Shown here one piece after another: positions 18,901-27,645 of a DNA stretch of 64,000 nucleotides (position 1 is the stretch's first letter; the number at the start of each line of letters is the position of its first letter). The notes under the pieces were generated by a model. It saw nothing but the letters and a program-made list of their open reading frames with translations, had not been told where the DNA came from and did not search any database. Source of the stretch: Acinetobacter sp. ANC 4862 (GTDB taxonomy: Bacteria > Pseudomonadota > Gammaproteobacteria > Pseudomonadales > Moraxellaceae); NCBI RefSeq assembly GCF_004336635.1, contig NZ_SJXH01000005.1, positions 62,001 to 126,000 of the forward strand. Direction: 5' to 3'. A program made the translations under genes and the position numbers.

Positions 18901-19650
18901 AATTTCCCAGAACATCGCATCAATACTTTGCATTTGCTCAAAGTCCTGATGAAACACTTCCTGCCATAACCAGCGCTGCCATGCTTCCAGTTCACGTGCC
19001 TGATTTAGGGTAAATTCAGAAATTTCAGTATTGGTTTTAAAGAACATATCTTCAATGGAGAGTTCTTTGTTTTGCCCCCAAGCCTGTAACCAGTTGCTTG
19101 GACAACTGCACATATTCGGTGGACAATTTTTCTGGCAATACCCGCGATATTCCATGTAATGGCTAAACAGACGTGATACCTGTTCCGCCACCCAATACAG
19201 CATACCCTGCTTTTTCAGCTGTTTTTCTACGCCTTGCTCTAAACGGTCAGCACTGTCATAAATCCGTTGCACAATGGAATGTAAAGGATGATCTAAGGCT
19301 AAAGGATTTTGTTCGGCCTGAATAAAGGCTTTCAGTGCCTGAAACACGCGCCACTTAATAATAATTCGGGGAATATTGGCTTTACGGACTTGTTCTTTTT
19401 GATCGACCAGCACCCATTGATAGGCTGACCACTGAAAACCACGAATACGGTGATGAAACTGGGTATTAGCACTGATGCCTTTTTGTTCTGCCAATTTTTG
19501 CGTGAGCCACGTTTCCATAGCATGTGATGGCACAATAAAATGCTGGGTTTGCAGAACCTGAAAAGGCGTATTGGCAGGCTTATTCACGGTCGTCAGCATG
19601 GCATGTACCAGTACATCAATACGCTGACTTTGAATCACATGAATTGCCAT
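15958..19650 (-). CDS. recC: RecC, exonuclease V gamma subunit
   Basis: 1230 residues. RecC is the helicase- and nuclease-dead scaffold that recognises Chi and splits DNA strands within RecBCD. It has the degenerate SF1 helicase fold without a Walker A lysine; family blocks include FIVPSHAMETWLTQKLAE near the N terminus, LPRQLVIFTLLDLPPMQLEF, and LIVMLGLDSGKFPNRIQHLP with FDINDGEVRDPSTVLQEL. A CPPNMCSCPSNW cysteine cluster is seen at about residue 175. First gene of the recC-recB-recD operon; no ptrA homologue lies between recC and recB, unlike E. coli. Confidence 0.95.
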   Translation of the reverse strand: MAIHVIQSQRIDVLVHAMLTTVNKPANTPFQVLQTQHFIVPSHAMETWLTQKLAEQKGISANTQFHHRIRGFQWSAYQWVLVDQKEQVRKANIPRIIIKWRVFQALKAFIQAEQNPLALDHPLHSIVQRIYDSADRLEQGVEKQLKKQGMLYWVAEQVSRLFSHYMEYRGYCQKNCPPNMCSCPSNWLQAWGQNKELSIEDMFFKTNTEISEFTLNQARELEAWQRWLWQEVFHQDFEQMQSIDAMFWEILDDPETRKVALKKLPRQLVIFTLLDLPPMQLEFLRRLGQYIDIYILHYNPSQEYWADSVDPNWKARYDVRVKERFIAKNPKASDADIEKFFQEFTLNFNAEQRESRHPLLTRFGKQARDHFSLLSNLSSGEDGVWADAFVDEYKQNLLGKIQSDILYLVEPEQHQYALDEQDDSIQIHVCHSSLRQLEVLKEQLIHWLAQGTKDAPRRPSDILVLSPSLSELEPLIRSVFAPPPSERDLIQQKTGSSHQLSKDSVYLPIKIAGVTQLDALNAWKAVLGRIELIQGRFTIEDFADWLSLGATQQLYALEVNSIERIIELLIDAGFKRGLDAEHLQRSLSAGDEDYRFSFKFALDRLALGVAIPEHTLFQGTLSFAKVLPSDFELIAKLIQIYQDFDARRDWMIAHEQGKTVPVEQWLKYLMQDIAEFEDAGVESLTAVYKIIKKQERMLTLASFYDEHDHHALRSLSLPLPYLLAEINTTLEAQLEHAEPTGQITFSQIGQIRPVPYKLIVMLGLDSGKFPNRIQHLPFDLMDLLKPQLGDRSRLEDDQGAFLDNLLLAQDNLWLFYNGFDINDGEVRDPSTVLQELIQHLAFIVQIKQPDTEADATVEINGVEVPEQLQSLYHVHPLLPFDPVGFESARPVRYQDQWFCVAGQLRHATGQRSSWVNTPYQNLQQDVQVLDSHQWIQDVTFPARLYLKTLGVENLHPEDLPVVQEPLLLDGLGRYAVRQFLQKQEGAAQPELLMDQLPIGKLQQSSWQMSVVEQERLKARLLKYAPEVTPTTQQVWKVNDHVYMNINLPKNSAEKWVSLEASSARAKRRAKVWLEYLLWLAYLNMGEGGEKLARIVVFSDRTILCHGVTSNKAREWLDHWLAAWKYGQSQPLVLPAALLLKIAEKDKQHDWQPNEQNQMCIDDMEVIYKDWHEDGKFSGFSVADNEATKMHRDWQFILQEQDATALLEDACAQFSYQLYQPVFWHQQVIEE

Positions 19651-19828
19651 TAATTACCTACTCCTGTTTTTTCAAAATGAAATATCTACAAAACCACAAA
19701 GATTATTTACTATACATCTGCATCTGTCTATGTCACTTTTAGATTTCGGTTCGATTCAAAAATGCTTTGAAATTCGTACTTTAATAATGATTGAATAGAA
19801 AAACCAACACCAAGTTCAAGGTATTTAC

Positions 19829-20338
19829 ATGATGAAAATAGATAAAATTCCAGACTCAATAGACCCAGCATTAGATTTGGAAGCCATTCGTGCGGAATGC
19901 TTAGAACTTGTCAAAAAACGTGCTTACTGTTCTGCAGGTGCTGCAGTCGTACCTGTTCCGTTTCTGGATGTTGTCATCGATGTCGGAATTTTGTCACAAC
20001 TCATTCCAGAAGTGAATGCACGTTTTGGTTTGGCCCCTGAACAAATCAGCGTCTATGATCCAGAAACAAAACAAGTGCAGTGGAATGAACTGCGTAAACG
20101 TGGGGTCGAGTTTTCTGGTTTGGTGGTTGCCCGTACCGCTGTCAAAAAATCCCTCAACAATGTGGCAGCCAAGGTCATCACCAAACAAGTGACTAAATTT
20201 ATCCCCTTAGGCGGACAAATTGTTGCAGCAAGTTTAGGCTATTTTGTGATGAAAAAAGTCGCTGGAGCCCATGTAGAAGAATGTTACAAAATTGCCAACG
20301 ACATTCAACAAAAACAAAAAGCACAGGTGGTGAATTAA
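19829..20338 (+). CDS. Small hydrophobic protein, possibly DUF697-like
   Basis: 169 residues, function unknown. Two hydrophobic segments are visible: GAAVVPVPFLDVVIDVGIL (about residues 38-56) and IPLGGQIVAASLGYFVMKKV (about 127-146), separated by an amphipathic part. The P-x-P-x-x-D pattern in the first segment and the general layout resemble DUF697 domains found after GTPase domains, but no GTPase is present here, so this is tentative. AAGG precedes the start; ATG 19832 is an alternative. It is transcribed alone and converges on pap with a hairpin at the junction. Confidence 0.75.
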   Translation: MMKIDKIPDSIDPALDLEAIRAECLELVKKRAYCSAGAAVVPVPFLDVVIDVGILSQLIPEVNARFGLAPEQISVYDPETKQVQWNELRKRGVEFSGLVVARTAVKKSLNNVAAKVITKQVTKFIPLGGQIVAASLGYFVMKKVAGAHVEECYKIANDIQQKQKAQVVN

Positions 20339-20384
20339 ACCATCTGTGCTAAGTGCTGGATGATCAAGGCAGATTAATCTCTCC

Positions 20385-20409
20385 GCTGAGAGCTTAATTC
20401 GCTCTCAGC
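20385..20409. terminator. Hairpin at the convergent junction with pap
   Basis: Perfect 9-bp arms GCTGAGAGC / GCTCTCAGC with a 7-base loop holding the pap stop codon. TGTTTT follows on the plus strand, so it may terminate the upstream plus-strand gene while lying over the end of pap. Confidence 0.6.
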
Positions 20410-21812
20410 TGTTTTAGGATTGCTCTTAATACTTCTAAACGTGCCGTATTTTTATCATTGGTGGCAATAATATACCAAGGGGCATGGGCTGTACTTGTTC
20501 TTTCAAACATATCTGCTGCGGCACTTAAATATTCATCCCATTTTTCACGATTACGCCAATCATCCGCGGTAATTTTGAAGCGTTTATGCGGGGTTGCTTC
20601 ACGTACTTTAAAGCGCGCCTCTTGTTCATCCTTACTAATCGCCAGCCACAATTTAATCACCACCGTTCGACTATTGACTAAATCTTTTTCAAAACGGTTA
20701 ATTTCATCATAGGCACGTTGCCATTCGGCCTCGTTGACAAAACCCTCAACACGCTCAACCAATACCCGGCCATACCAGGAACGGTCAAAAATAGTAATAT
20801 CTTCCTCCGTTTGTAACTTGGTCCAAAAACGCCATAAATAGGGATGACGTATTTCATATGTCTCAGGTGCGGAGATGGGGTGAATATCATATTCACGTGG
20901 ATCAAGATTCTTGACAATGCGTTTAATCGCTCCACCTTTACCTGCCGCATCCATTCCTTCCAAAACAACAATGGCCTTAAGATCATCAAAACGTAGGGCT
21001 TCTGCTACTTTAAGAGACAGGTTTTTCAGCTCTTTTTTATAATCTTCTTTGGTAATCGGCTGATTTTCAGGATGCAATAACAGTTCTGGAACAGCAGCTT
21101 GTTTCCATGTGGCTGTGCTTTGACTTAAATGTTTAGGACAATGCTTCATGGCTGCCAAAATGGTCTGCGCAAATTGTTGATCTCGCGTTTTTTCATCTTC
21201 ACAATCGATAATCGTCCAGTCTTGGGTAAAGCGCTGACGTAGCTTTTGCACGTTGTCATATTGTTTTTTATTGCGCCAGTCCAGACCATGCAATTTGTGC
21301 CAATGCACTTCACTCGGATCAATATTGTCGAGTCGTTTCTGCAAAGATTTCCACGACAAGTCAAACCAGACTTTAATCACGTCAACATGATTGTTTTTTA
21401 AATCCTGCTCAAAAGCACGCATATCTTCAATGTATGCATCAAACAGCGTTTCATCCAAGGGCTTGGACACATGCAAGGCGGTGACCAGCAAATCAGTGTA
21501 CCAATTACCAAACATCACCATAATTTCACCTTCAGCAGGAATGGAAGGTGCATAAGGTTGCCAAAAAGTTTGCTTCTGATCCAACATGATTGGTGGATCT
21601 GCTTTGACTCGCAAATAACGGGGATCGACCCATTCACGCAGTTGCTTGACTGACTCCCCCTTGCCCGCCAATTCAATTCCATTGACTAAAACCAGAACAC
21701 TTTTAGCATTCTTTTGATCGCGGGTATTTTTTAAAAGATATTGTGCTTCAATCAGATTCAAGGAGAGCTCATCTTCATCCAGCAGCTGACTTTCTATTTT
21801 TTCTGAAGGCAT
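20394..21812 (-). CDS. pap: Polyphosphate:AMP phosphotransferase (class II PPK2)
   Basis: 472 residues with two fused PPK2 domains. Transfers phosphate from polyphosphate to AMP, making ADP; with adenylate kinase this regenerates ATP. The N-terminal domain has a Walker-A-like NGIELAGKGES, the C-terminal active domain VLEGMDAAGKGGAIKRI and FDRSWYGRVLVERVEGF (lid module). It closely resembles my recollection of A. johnsonii Pap. ATG 21812 (MPSEKIESQLLDEDELSL) is preferred: it aligns with that protein's start and GAG lies about 8 bases upstream, while upstream ATGs at 21839 and 21872 lack a ribosome binding site. Confidence 0.93.
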   Translation of the reverse strand: MPSEKIESQLLDEDELSLNLIEAQYLLKNTRDQKNAKSVLVLVNGIELAGKGESVKQLREWVDPRYLRVKADPPIMLDQKQTFWQPYAPSIPAEGEIMVMFGNWYTDLLVTALHVSKPLDETLFDAYIEDMRAFEQDLKNNHVDVIKVWFDLSWKSLQKRLDNIDPSEVHWHKLHGLDWRNKKQYDNVQKLRQRFTQDWTIIDCEDEKTRDQQFAQTILAAMKHCPKHLSQSTATWKQAAVPELLLHPENQPITKEDYKKELKNLSLKVAEALRFDDLKAIVVLEGMDAAGKGGAIKRIVKNLDPREYDIHPISAPETYEIRHPYLWRFWTKLQTEEDITIFDRSWYGRVLVERVEGFVNEAEWQRAYDEINRFEKDLVNSRTVVIKLWLAISKDEQEARFKVREATPHKRFKITADDWRNREKWDEYLSAAADMFERTSTAHAPWYIIATNDKNTARLEVLRAILKQLRAN

Positions 21813-22019
21813 ATAATTCTCAAATCTATCGTTCTTCATGGCAGTATAGCGAAGCTGAATACGACACAACATAGCAAGATGTGCAGTTTATGTTGCTTAG
21901 AATTGCTTATTTCCAGATCAAACTGACCTGTTTAAAATCATTTTTTCATCATTTTGTCATAGCAGCTTTGTCAATCTAGCTCTAAGATTTACCCAACTGA
22001 AAAATAATAGGGACGCATA

Positions 22020-22724
22020 ATGTCGAAACTGGCTGCATTCGATGACTTGTTAGAGTTGTACTATCAATTGAATTATCATCAAAACCCTGACATTTTCCAA
22101 CGTCTTCAAGATGTGCAAGCCTGGCAAAAAAACCGCACGCAAAACACGCATGTCAAACAGTTTGCAGAAAAACACAATATTTTAATGTCTGAATATTTTC
22201 TGAATCGCCTGTATGGCGGTCCAGATTTCGATGCTTTGGCAGAGCAAATTGCACGTTTAGCGAAATATGCACATAAAGCCGAAAAAATCATTCCTGAAAA
22301 TGCCATTAAAACCGGTACCTCTGGAGTTGAACTGGCAATTTTAGCGGTACAACTGGATGAACAAGTGGCGATGCAACTACTCGAAGATTATCATCCCTAT
22401 GAAACTTTAACCGATGAAATGATGCGTCTGACTTATCTTAAACTGGATCAAGGACAACAACGCCTGAAACAGCTGGATTTACTCGATCAATTGGGCTTCA
22501 GTTTGGATAAATACATGCGCTCATTTATGGTTCAGACCGCATTTAAAATGTGTAAAGGCACTGCTCATAAATATAACTTTCAAGTGATGTATGAATTTAT
22601 GCAGGATGGCTTTTTAGCGATGAAACCGTTAAAGTCGGCAGAGAAGTTTGTCAAAGATTTTACTGCGGTTGAACGTCAAATCATTCATAAAGTTCATGCA
22701 GGTGATCCGAATCCATTTCAATAA
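22020..22724 (+). CDS. FFLEELY-motif family protein
   Basis: 234 residues, function unknown. A mostly helical cytoplasmic protein without signal peptide or membrane segments. At residues about 58-68 it has EYFLNRLYGGPDF, a variant of the FFLEELYG motif after which the family is named, and this gene sits just upstream of ubiE. ATAGGGACG precedes the ATG. The 167-bp gap before ubiE argues against tight coupling. No catalytic motif is apparent. Confidence 0.75.
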   Translation: MSKLAAFDDLLELYYQLNYHQNPDIFQRLQDVQAWQKNRTQNTHVKQFAEKHNILMSEYFLNRLYGGPDFDALAEQIARLAKYAHKAEKIIPENAIKTGTSGVELAILAVQLDEQVAMQLLEDYHPYETLTDEMMRLTYLKLDQGQQRLKQLDLLDQLGFSLDKYMRSFMVQTAFKMCKGTAHKYNFQVMYEFMQDGFLAMKPLKSAEKFVKDFTAVERQIIHKVHAGDPNPFQ

Positions 22725-22891
22725 CGTCATGCTGTGATGAAAATAACACAATGAGCTGCGAATAAAAACACAGAGCAAATTTCTGTATATTATTCATAAC
22801 AATTGCATGCGGATTGCTGCACAACGTCTTAGAATCTGTCATCATGCAAGCACTGCAATATTAACCCTATTTTTATGTTAGGAGTGACTCT

Positions 22892-23836
22892 ATGTCTAAC
22901 GAAAATCAAACGCCTACCTCTACATCTGAGTCGGCACAAAATACAGACAAAGTGAGTCCATTCTTAACTGAACCATTACCGCAAGGGACAGCACAAGGTC
23001 AGCAACAAACCTTACAACAACAGTTGACCGATACGCCTGTCACCGGTTCAGTTCCTAAATACAATCTGCCGCGTGGCGCAAACACCGGCAATGTGGGCGA
23101 AACCACACACTTTGGCTTTCAAACTGTAAACAGCCAGGACAAAGCACAAAAAGTGGCGGAAGTGTTCCACTCTGTAGCGAGTAAATACGACATCATGAAT
23201 GACTTGATGTCATTTGGTATTCACCGTTTATGGAAACGCTTTGCCATTAACATGTCTGGCGTACGTCGTGGTCAGCATGTACTGGATATTGCAGGCGGTA
23301 CAGGTGACTTGGCTAAAGTCTTCAGTCGTGAAGTCGGTCCTACCGGTCATGTGGTTCTTTCAGACATTAACGAATCGATGTTGAATGTCGGTCGTGACCG
23401 TTTAATCGATGCCGGCTGTACCAATGTGGACTTTGTTTTAGCCAATGCTGAAACTTTAGAGCCATTTGCAGACAACAGTTTTGACTTGCTCACCATCAGC
23501 TTCGGTTTACGTAACGTGACCGACAAAGATGCGGCACTCGCGGCAATGTACCGCGTGCTTAAGCCAGGCGGTCGTTTATTGGTGCTTGAATTCTCTAAAC
23601 CGGTGTTTGAGCCATTCTCTAAACTTTATGATTTATATTCGTTCACAGCTTTACCGATCATGGGCAAAATTATTGCCAATGACTCGGAAAGTTATAAATA
23701 TTTGGCCGAATCAATTCGTATGCACCCTGACCAACGTACCCTAAAAGGTATGATGGAAAATGCCGGATTCCAAAACTGTGATTACCACAACTTAACCGGT
23801 GGCATTGTCGCGGTTCACCGTGGCTTTAAACTTTAA
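22892..23836 (+). CDS. ubiE: UbiE, C-methyltransferase of ubiquinone (and menaquinone) synthesis
   Basis: 314 residues. SAM-dependent methylation of 2-polyprenyl-6-methoxy-1,4-benzoquinol at the inner membrane face. Class I methyltransferase with motif [16 protein letters not shown] and the family signatures [18 protein letters not shown] and [17 protein letters not shown]. The first roughly 85 residues are a low-complexity Q/T/S-rich extension not found in the 251-residue E. coli enzyme; the start is well supported by AGGAGTGA before ATG 22892. ubiJ follows 11 bp later and ubiB 6 bp after that, as in E. coli. Confidence 0.96.
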   Translation: MSNENQTPTSTSESAQNTDKVSPFLTEPLPQGTAQGQQQTLQQQLTDTPVTGSVPKYNLPRGANTGNVGETTHFGFQTVNSQDKAQKVAEVFHSVASKYDIMNDLMSFGIHRLWKRFAINMSGVRRGQHVLDIAGGTGDLAKVFSREVGPTGHVVLSDINESMLNVGRDRLIDAGCTNVDFVLANAETLEPFADNSFDLLTISFGLRNVTDKDAALAAMYRVLKPGGRLLVLEFSKPVFEPFSKLYDLYSFTALPIMGKIIANDSESYKYLAESIRMHPDQRTLKGMMENAGFQNCDYHNLTGGIVAVHRGFKL

Positions 23837-23847
23837 GGTTTCGCACT

Positions 23848-24516
23848 ATGTGGTCGATTCTGGCACTCGGTGCAGTTGAACGATTAATTCATCATATGAT
23901 TGATCTGGATGCGATTACCCGCATCCAGCTGAATGAACTGCAAGGCAAAATGTTGCGGGTGGTCATTGACTCACCGCAACTGTCTGTCGATGTATTCTTT
24001 GACCAAGACAAAGTTCGCTTAGAACCGACAATCACGGGTCAAAGTGAGACACCATCCATCTTCGAACAACGTCCATTCGATAAAAATGAACAGATTTCTG
24101 AAGCGACTGCGACCTTACAGTTTAAAAATGTAGTCGAGCTTTTGAAACTGTTATTGGCGGACGATGTCGGCAATATTCCGCTGCAAGGTGACTATCACCT
24201 GTTGCAGGATATTCAACGCATTATGCAACAGGCCGAACCGGATTTAGCCTCGCATTTAAGTCCGTGGATTGGCCCCGCCCTTGCACATGAACTGGGTAAA
24301 ATCCAACTTGCACCGAAACAGTTAAAACGCACGCTTGAAAGCTATGCGTTCTTTGCCGAAGATGCATTAAAAGAAGATACCGGTCTGTTTGCCTCACGCT
24401 GGCAGATGGATGATTTAAACCAAGACACCCGAATTTTCAATCAAAATTTAGATCGTGCTGAAGCTAAAATTCAACAACTTCAGGCACAGATTGATTCAAC
24501 TCAAAACCAGGTATAA
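23848..24516 (+). CDS. ubiJ: UbiJ, ubiquinone synthesis accessory factor (SCP2 domain)
   Basis: 222 residues between ubiE and ubiB, the conserved position for ubiJ. Residues about 10-130 fit a lipid-binding SCP2 domain (ITRIQLNELQGKMLRVVI, then LQFKNVVELLKLLLADD and IPLQGDYHLLQDIQRIM). A C-terminal coiled coil follows (LDRAEAKIQQLQAQIDS). In E. coli UbiJ binds the hydrophobic intermediates in the cytosolic Ubi complex with UbiK. Starts 11 bp after ubiE and ends 6 bp before ubiB. Confidence 0.9.
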   Translation: MWSILALGAVERLIHHMIDLDAITRIQLNELQGKMLRVVIDSPQLSVDVFFDQDKVRLEPTITGQSETPSIFEQRPFDKNEQISEATATLQFKNVVELLKLLLADDVGNIPLQGDYHLLQDIQRIMQQAEPDLASHLSPWIGPALAHELGKIQLAPKQLKRTLESYAFFAEDALKEDTGLFASRWQMDDLNQDTRIFNQNLDRAEAKIQQLQAQIDSTQNQV

Positions 24517-24522
24517 GCATTT

Positions 24523-26142
24523 ATGATTCCGCACGTTTCACGTTTACTCGAACTTTGGCGCATCGCCGCGCACTATAGACTCGACACGTTGTTTCCTGCG
24601 GAAGAATTACCTGAAAAAGCCCGTCATGCTTTAAGCCTGATTCGTATGCACCCTGCGGTATGGTCAAGCCGTGAACGTAAAAATCCACTTAAGCTGAAAG
24701 AAGCTCTAGAGGAAATGGGACCGCTTGCGATCAAACTGGGGCAATTGTTATCCACCCGTCGTGATTTGATTCCACCCGAAGTTTTACAACAATTGGTGCT
24801 TTTACAAGATCGGGTCAAACCCTTTGACAACAACGTTGCCAAAATGCGCATTCAGGAATCCCTGAAAGCCGATGTAAATACCTTGTTTGCCCGTTTCGAT
24901 GAACAACCGCTTGCTGCGGCTTCCATCGCTCAGGTGCATACTGCGGCTTTGCATGATGGTCGTGAAGTGGTGGTGAAAGTCACCCGCCCCAATATTCGTC
25001 AGCAAATCTTACAAGATTTTGAAATTCTCGATTGGCTCGGTGCTGCCTTAGAAAAACGTCTAGAAGCGGCACGCGCATTACACCTTTCTGAAATTATTCA
25101 GGACTATCGTCAAATCATTCTGAATGAACTGGATTTGACCTTAGAAGCCGACAACACTCGTCGTATGCGCCATTATTTTACCGGCTCAAGCATGATGTAT
25201 GTGCCTGAAGTATATATGGACAGCAAAGATGTGATGGTCGCTGAGCGCATCACTGGTGTTCCCATTTCCGACATCGCCACTTTCGATCGCATGGGGATGA
25301 ATCGGGCGGACTTGGCAGAGAAAGGTTTAACCATCTTCTTTACCCAAGTGTTCCGGGACAATTTTTTCCATGCCGACATGCATCCGGGGAACGTGTTTGT
25401 CGAAACCATTAACCCGAGTAATCCACGCTTTATTGCACTGGATTGCGCGATTATGGGTGAGCTGTCCAAACACGATCAAATGACCGTGGCACGCATGTTA
25501 CTGGCAGTAATGAACAGTGACTTTATGCAGCTGATTCTGGTGGTGCATCAAGCCGGCTGGATTCCACCGGGTACAGACCAGGATGCTTTAGCGCGTGAAA
25601 TGCGTCGTACCGTGGGGCCAATGGTTTCCAAACCGATGCATGAATTGGACTTTGCCGGCATCCTGATTCAAGTGATGGATATTGCCCGTCGTTTCCATCT
25701 GGAAATTCCGCCACAATTGATGTTATTGCTGAAAACACTGGTTCATGTCGAAGGTTTGGGCACCGACCTTTATCCTGAACTGGATATCTGGAAACTGGCG
25801 AAACCGATCTTGACCGACTGGATTAAAGCACAAATGAATCCGCAGAAGAATCTGAAAGAATTGGGACAAAAAATTCCTGATCTTCTGCTCGGTGCACAGG
25901 ATTTACCTAGCTTGATGATCGACAGTTTAAACGGCTTAAAGAACCAGTCGGCTTGGCATTCCAAACAGCTCAATGAACTGCAAAGCATGCGTTTGCAAAT
26001 GGAAAATCAACAAAAACGTAGCTGGATTTTCGGCAGCATGATGGCAATCTTCTTGTCCATTGCGATTATTGCGCCATGGTATGTTTCGATTCTTTTGATT
26101 GCATTTTCCAGCTTACTTGCTGTTTGGCGTGTGGTGAAATAA
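24523..26142 (+). CDS. ubiB: UbiB, atypical kinase-like ubiquinone synthesis protein
   Basis: 539 residues, normal length. ABC1/ADCK/UbiB protein kinase-like family; ATPase activity is needed for ubiquinone synthesis and lipid intermediate handling. The family K-x-G-Q motif is KLGQLLSTRRDLIPPEVL (residues about 71-88), the Ala-rich loop AAASIAQVHTA, and the catalytic region FFHADMHPGNVFVE then ALDCAIMGEL. Two C-terminal membrane helices are seen (SMMAIFLSIAIIAPWY; VSILLIAFSSLLAVW). Last gene of ubiE-ubiJ-ubiB; a terminator follows. Confidence 0.96.
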   Translation: MIPHVSRLLELWRIAAHYRLDTLFPAEELPEKARHALSLIRMHPAVWSSRERKNPLKLKEALEEMGPLAIKLGQLLSTRRDLIPPEVLQQLVLLQDRVKPFDNNVAKMRIQESLKADVNTLFARFDEQPLAAASIAQVHTAALHDGREVVVKVTRPNIRQQILQDFEILDWLGAALEKRLEAARALHLSEIIQDYRQIILNELDLTLEADNTRRMRHYFTGSSMMYVPEVYMDSKDVMVAERITGVPISDIATFDRMGMNRADLAEKGLTIFFTQVFRDNFFHADMHPGNVFVETINPSNPRFIALDCAIMGELSKHDQMTVARMLLAVMNSDFMQLILVVHQAGWIPPGTDQDALAREMRRTVGPMVSKPMHELDFAGILIQVMDIARRFHLEIPPQLMLLLKTLVHVEGLGTDLYPELDIWKLAKPILTDWIKAQMNPQKNLKELGQKIPDLLLGAQDLPSLMIDSLNGLKNQSAWHSKQLNELQSMRLQMENQQKRSWIFGSMMAIFLSIAIIAPWYVSILLIAFSSLLAVWRVVK

Positions 26143-26174
26143 TAAAGTCCCCTTATTGCCTAGATCTACCTTTA

Positions 26175-26209
26175 AACAGCCTGATTATTTAAATCATCAG
26201 GCTGTTTTT
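26175..26209 (+). terminator. Terminator after ubiB
   Basis: AACAGCCTGAT / ATCAGGCTGTT with a 10-base loop and a T tract. Confidence 0.85.
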
Positions 26210-26310
26210 CCATACAATGACTGATCAGTCACCCACTGATGACTCTCGCCATTGTTGCTTATATCTAACAGCTTAAAATAACAACACACTTGTATATTTA
26301 ATCATAGATC

Positions 26311-27390
26311 ATGACGCAAATCCTGCATAAACGCCCTCCTTCATTAAATATCCGTGCTGGCCGATTGGCACGCCAACTGATTGAAAAAGAAGGTTTGCAG
26401 GCAAGCTTTGTCGATACTGTTCCCGGTGCAGCAGGTGGCCCGAAAGGTATTGGTATCCAAGGCTTGGATCAAGCCATTTTTGGCAATTTCCTTGCACAAG
26501 CACCACAACGTAGAACCCTGATTGGTTCATCCATTGGCAGTTGGCGTTTTGCCAGTATTCTTGCTTGGGGTGCTAAAGAAGGGACTGAACGTCTTTCAGA
26601 ACTTTATACCAACCTGTATTTTCACAAAAAAATGTCACGTCAAGACGTCGGTAATATTTGTCAAGGCATGCTAATTGACCTGATTCAAGGCAAAGAACAA
26701 CAACTGGTTGATCATCCTGATTATCATCTCACTGTGATTTCAATTAAAGCACAGCATATTTTCCAAAGTGATAAGTCCTTTCCTCTCCTTACGTCTATCG
26801 CGGGCATTGTTGGTAGTAATGCACTCGGTCGTAAACATAACCGTCTGTTTATGCAACGCGTGATTAGCCAACCAAAAATGGGGACACAATTTAAAGTGGA
26901 TGATGACTTTGTTACCCATTATCAAACTTTAAATAGCGACAATGTCACGCCTTGGTTGATGGCTTCTGCATCTATTCCGGGAGTTATGGCGGCTATTCGC
27001 GATATTCCGGATGCGCCTAAAGGCAGTTATCGTGATGGGGGGTTAATTGACTATCACATTGACCTACCTTTTGAGAGCCAAGGCATTGTGCTGTATCCGC
27101 ACTTTAGCGACCGCATTACACCAGGCTGGTTCGATAAAATGTTGAAAAAGCGTAAGGCGAATCCTGAAAATCAGGCACGAACTTTACTACTTTCCCCTTC
27201 CGCAGAATATTTGCAATCGCTACCACTCGGACGCCTGCCCGATCGTAAAGACTTCACTTTAAAAGGCTTAGATCAGAAACAGCGCATTCAAATGTGGAAC
27301 CAATGTGTAGCCGAAAGTCAGCGCTTGGGTGATGAATTTTTAGAAATGGTGGAAAAGCAAAACTTGCCGCAATTTATGCAAGATTTATAA
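26311..27390 (+). CDS. Patatin-like phospholipase
   Basis: 359 residues, no signal peptide, so probably cytoplasmic or peripheral. Patatin fold with a Ser-Asp dyad: oxyanion loop GAAGGPKGIG (about 39-48), nucleophile elbow GSSIGSW with Ser74, and the catalytic Asp242 in YRDGGLIDYH. It likely hydrolyses acyl esters of phospholipids or related lipids; the substrate cannot be deduced. Stands alone between ubiB and hisIE. No clear Shine-Dalgarno is seen before ATG 26311. Confidence 0.88.
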   Translation: MTQILHKRPPSLNIRAGRLARQLIEKEGLQASFVDTVPGAAGGPKGIGIQGLDQAIFGNFLAQAPQRRTLIGSSIGSWRFASILAWGAKEGTERLSELYTNLYFHKKMSRQDVGNICQGMLIDLIQGKEQQLVDHPDYHLTVISIKAQHIFQSDKSFPLLTSIAGIVGSNALGRKHNRLFMQRVISQPKMGTQFKVDDDFVTHYQTLNSDNVTPWLMASASIPGVMAAIRDIPDAPKGSYRDGGLIDYHIDLPFESQGIVLYPHFSDRITPGWFDKMLKKRKANPENQARTLLLSPSAEYLQSLPLGRLPDRKDFTLKGLDQKQRIQMWNQCVAESQRLGDEFLEMVEKQNLPQFMQDL

Positions 27391-27645
27391 AACTACTCTG
27401 AGTCGAGCTTATCCATGGATAGGCTTAATTTTAAGTGGCATATTTCAATCAGTGGATTTTTGATCCGTTTTACCCATAAAAATAATGAAATACATTTGCA
27501 CGAAAAAAACATACAACTGCGTAATGAGCAAACCAAATGATCATGCGTATATTTTTTTCTCAAACACTCGCTAATCACGTACACTATGTAGTTGCGATTT
27601 TAATTCGCTCTTTTCCATTTTGAACATATTTTTGGTGAAATTCTC

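Noticed and set aside
15958-19650. RecC as a possible frameshifted helicase
   Set aside because: The absence of a Walker A lysine is normal for RecC; the 1230-residue frame is continuous and family blocks occur throughout.
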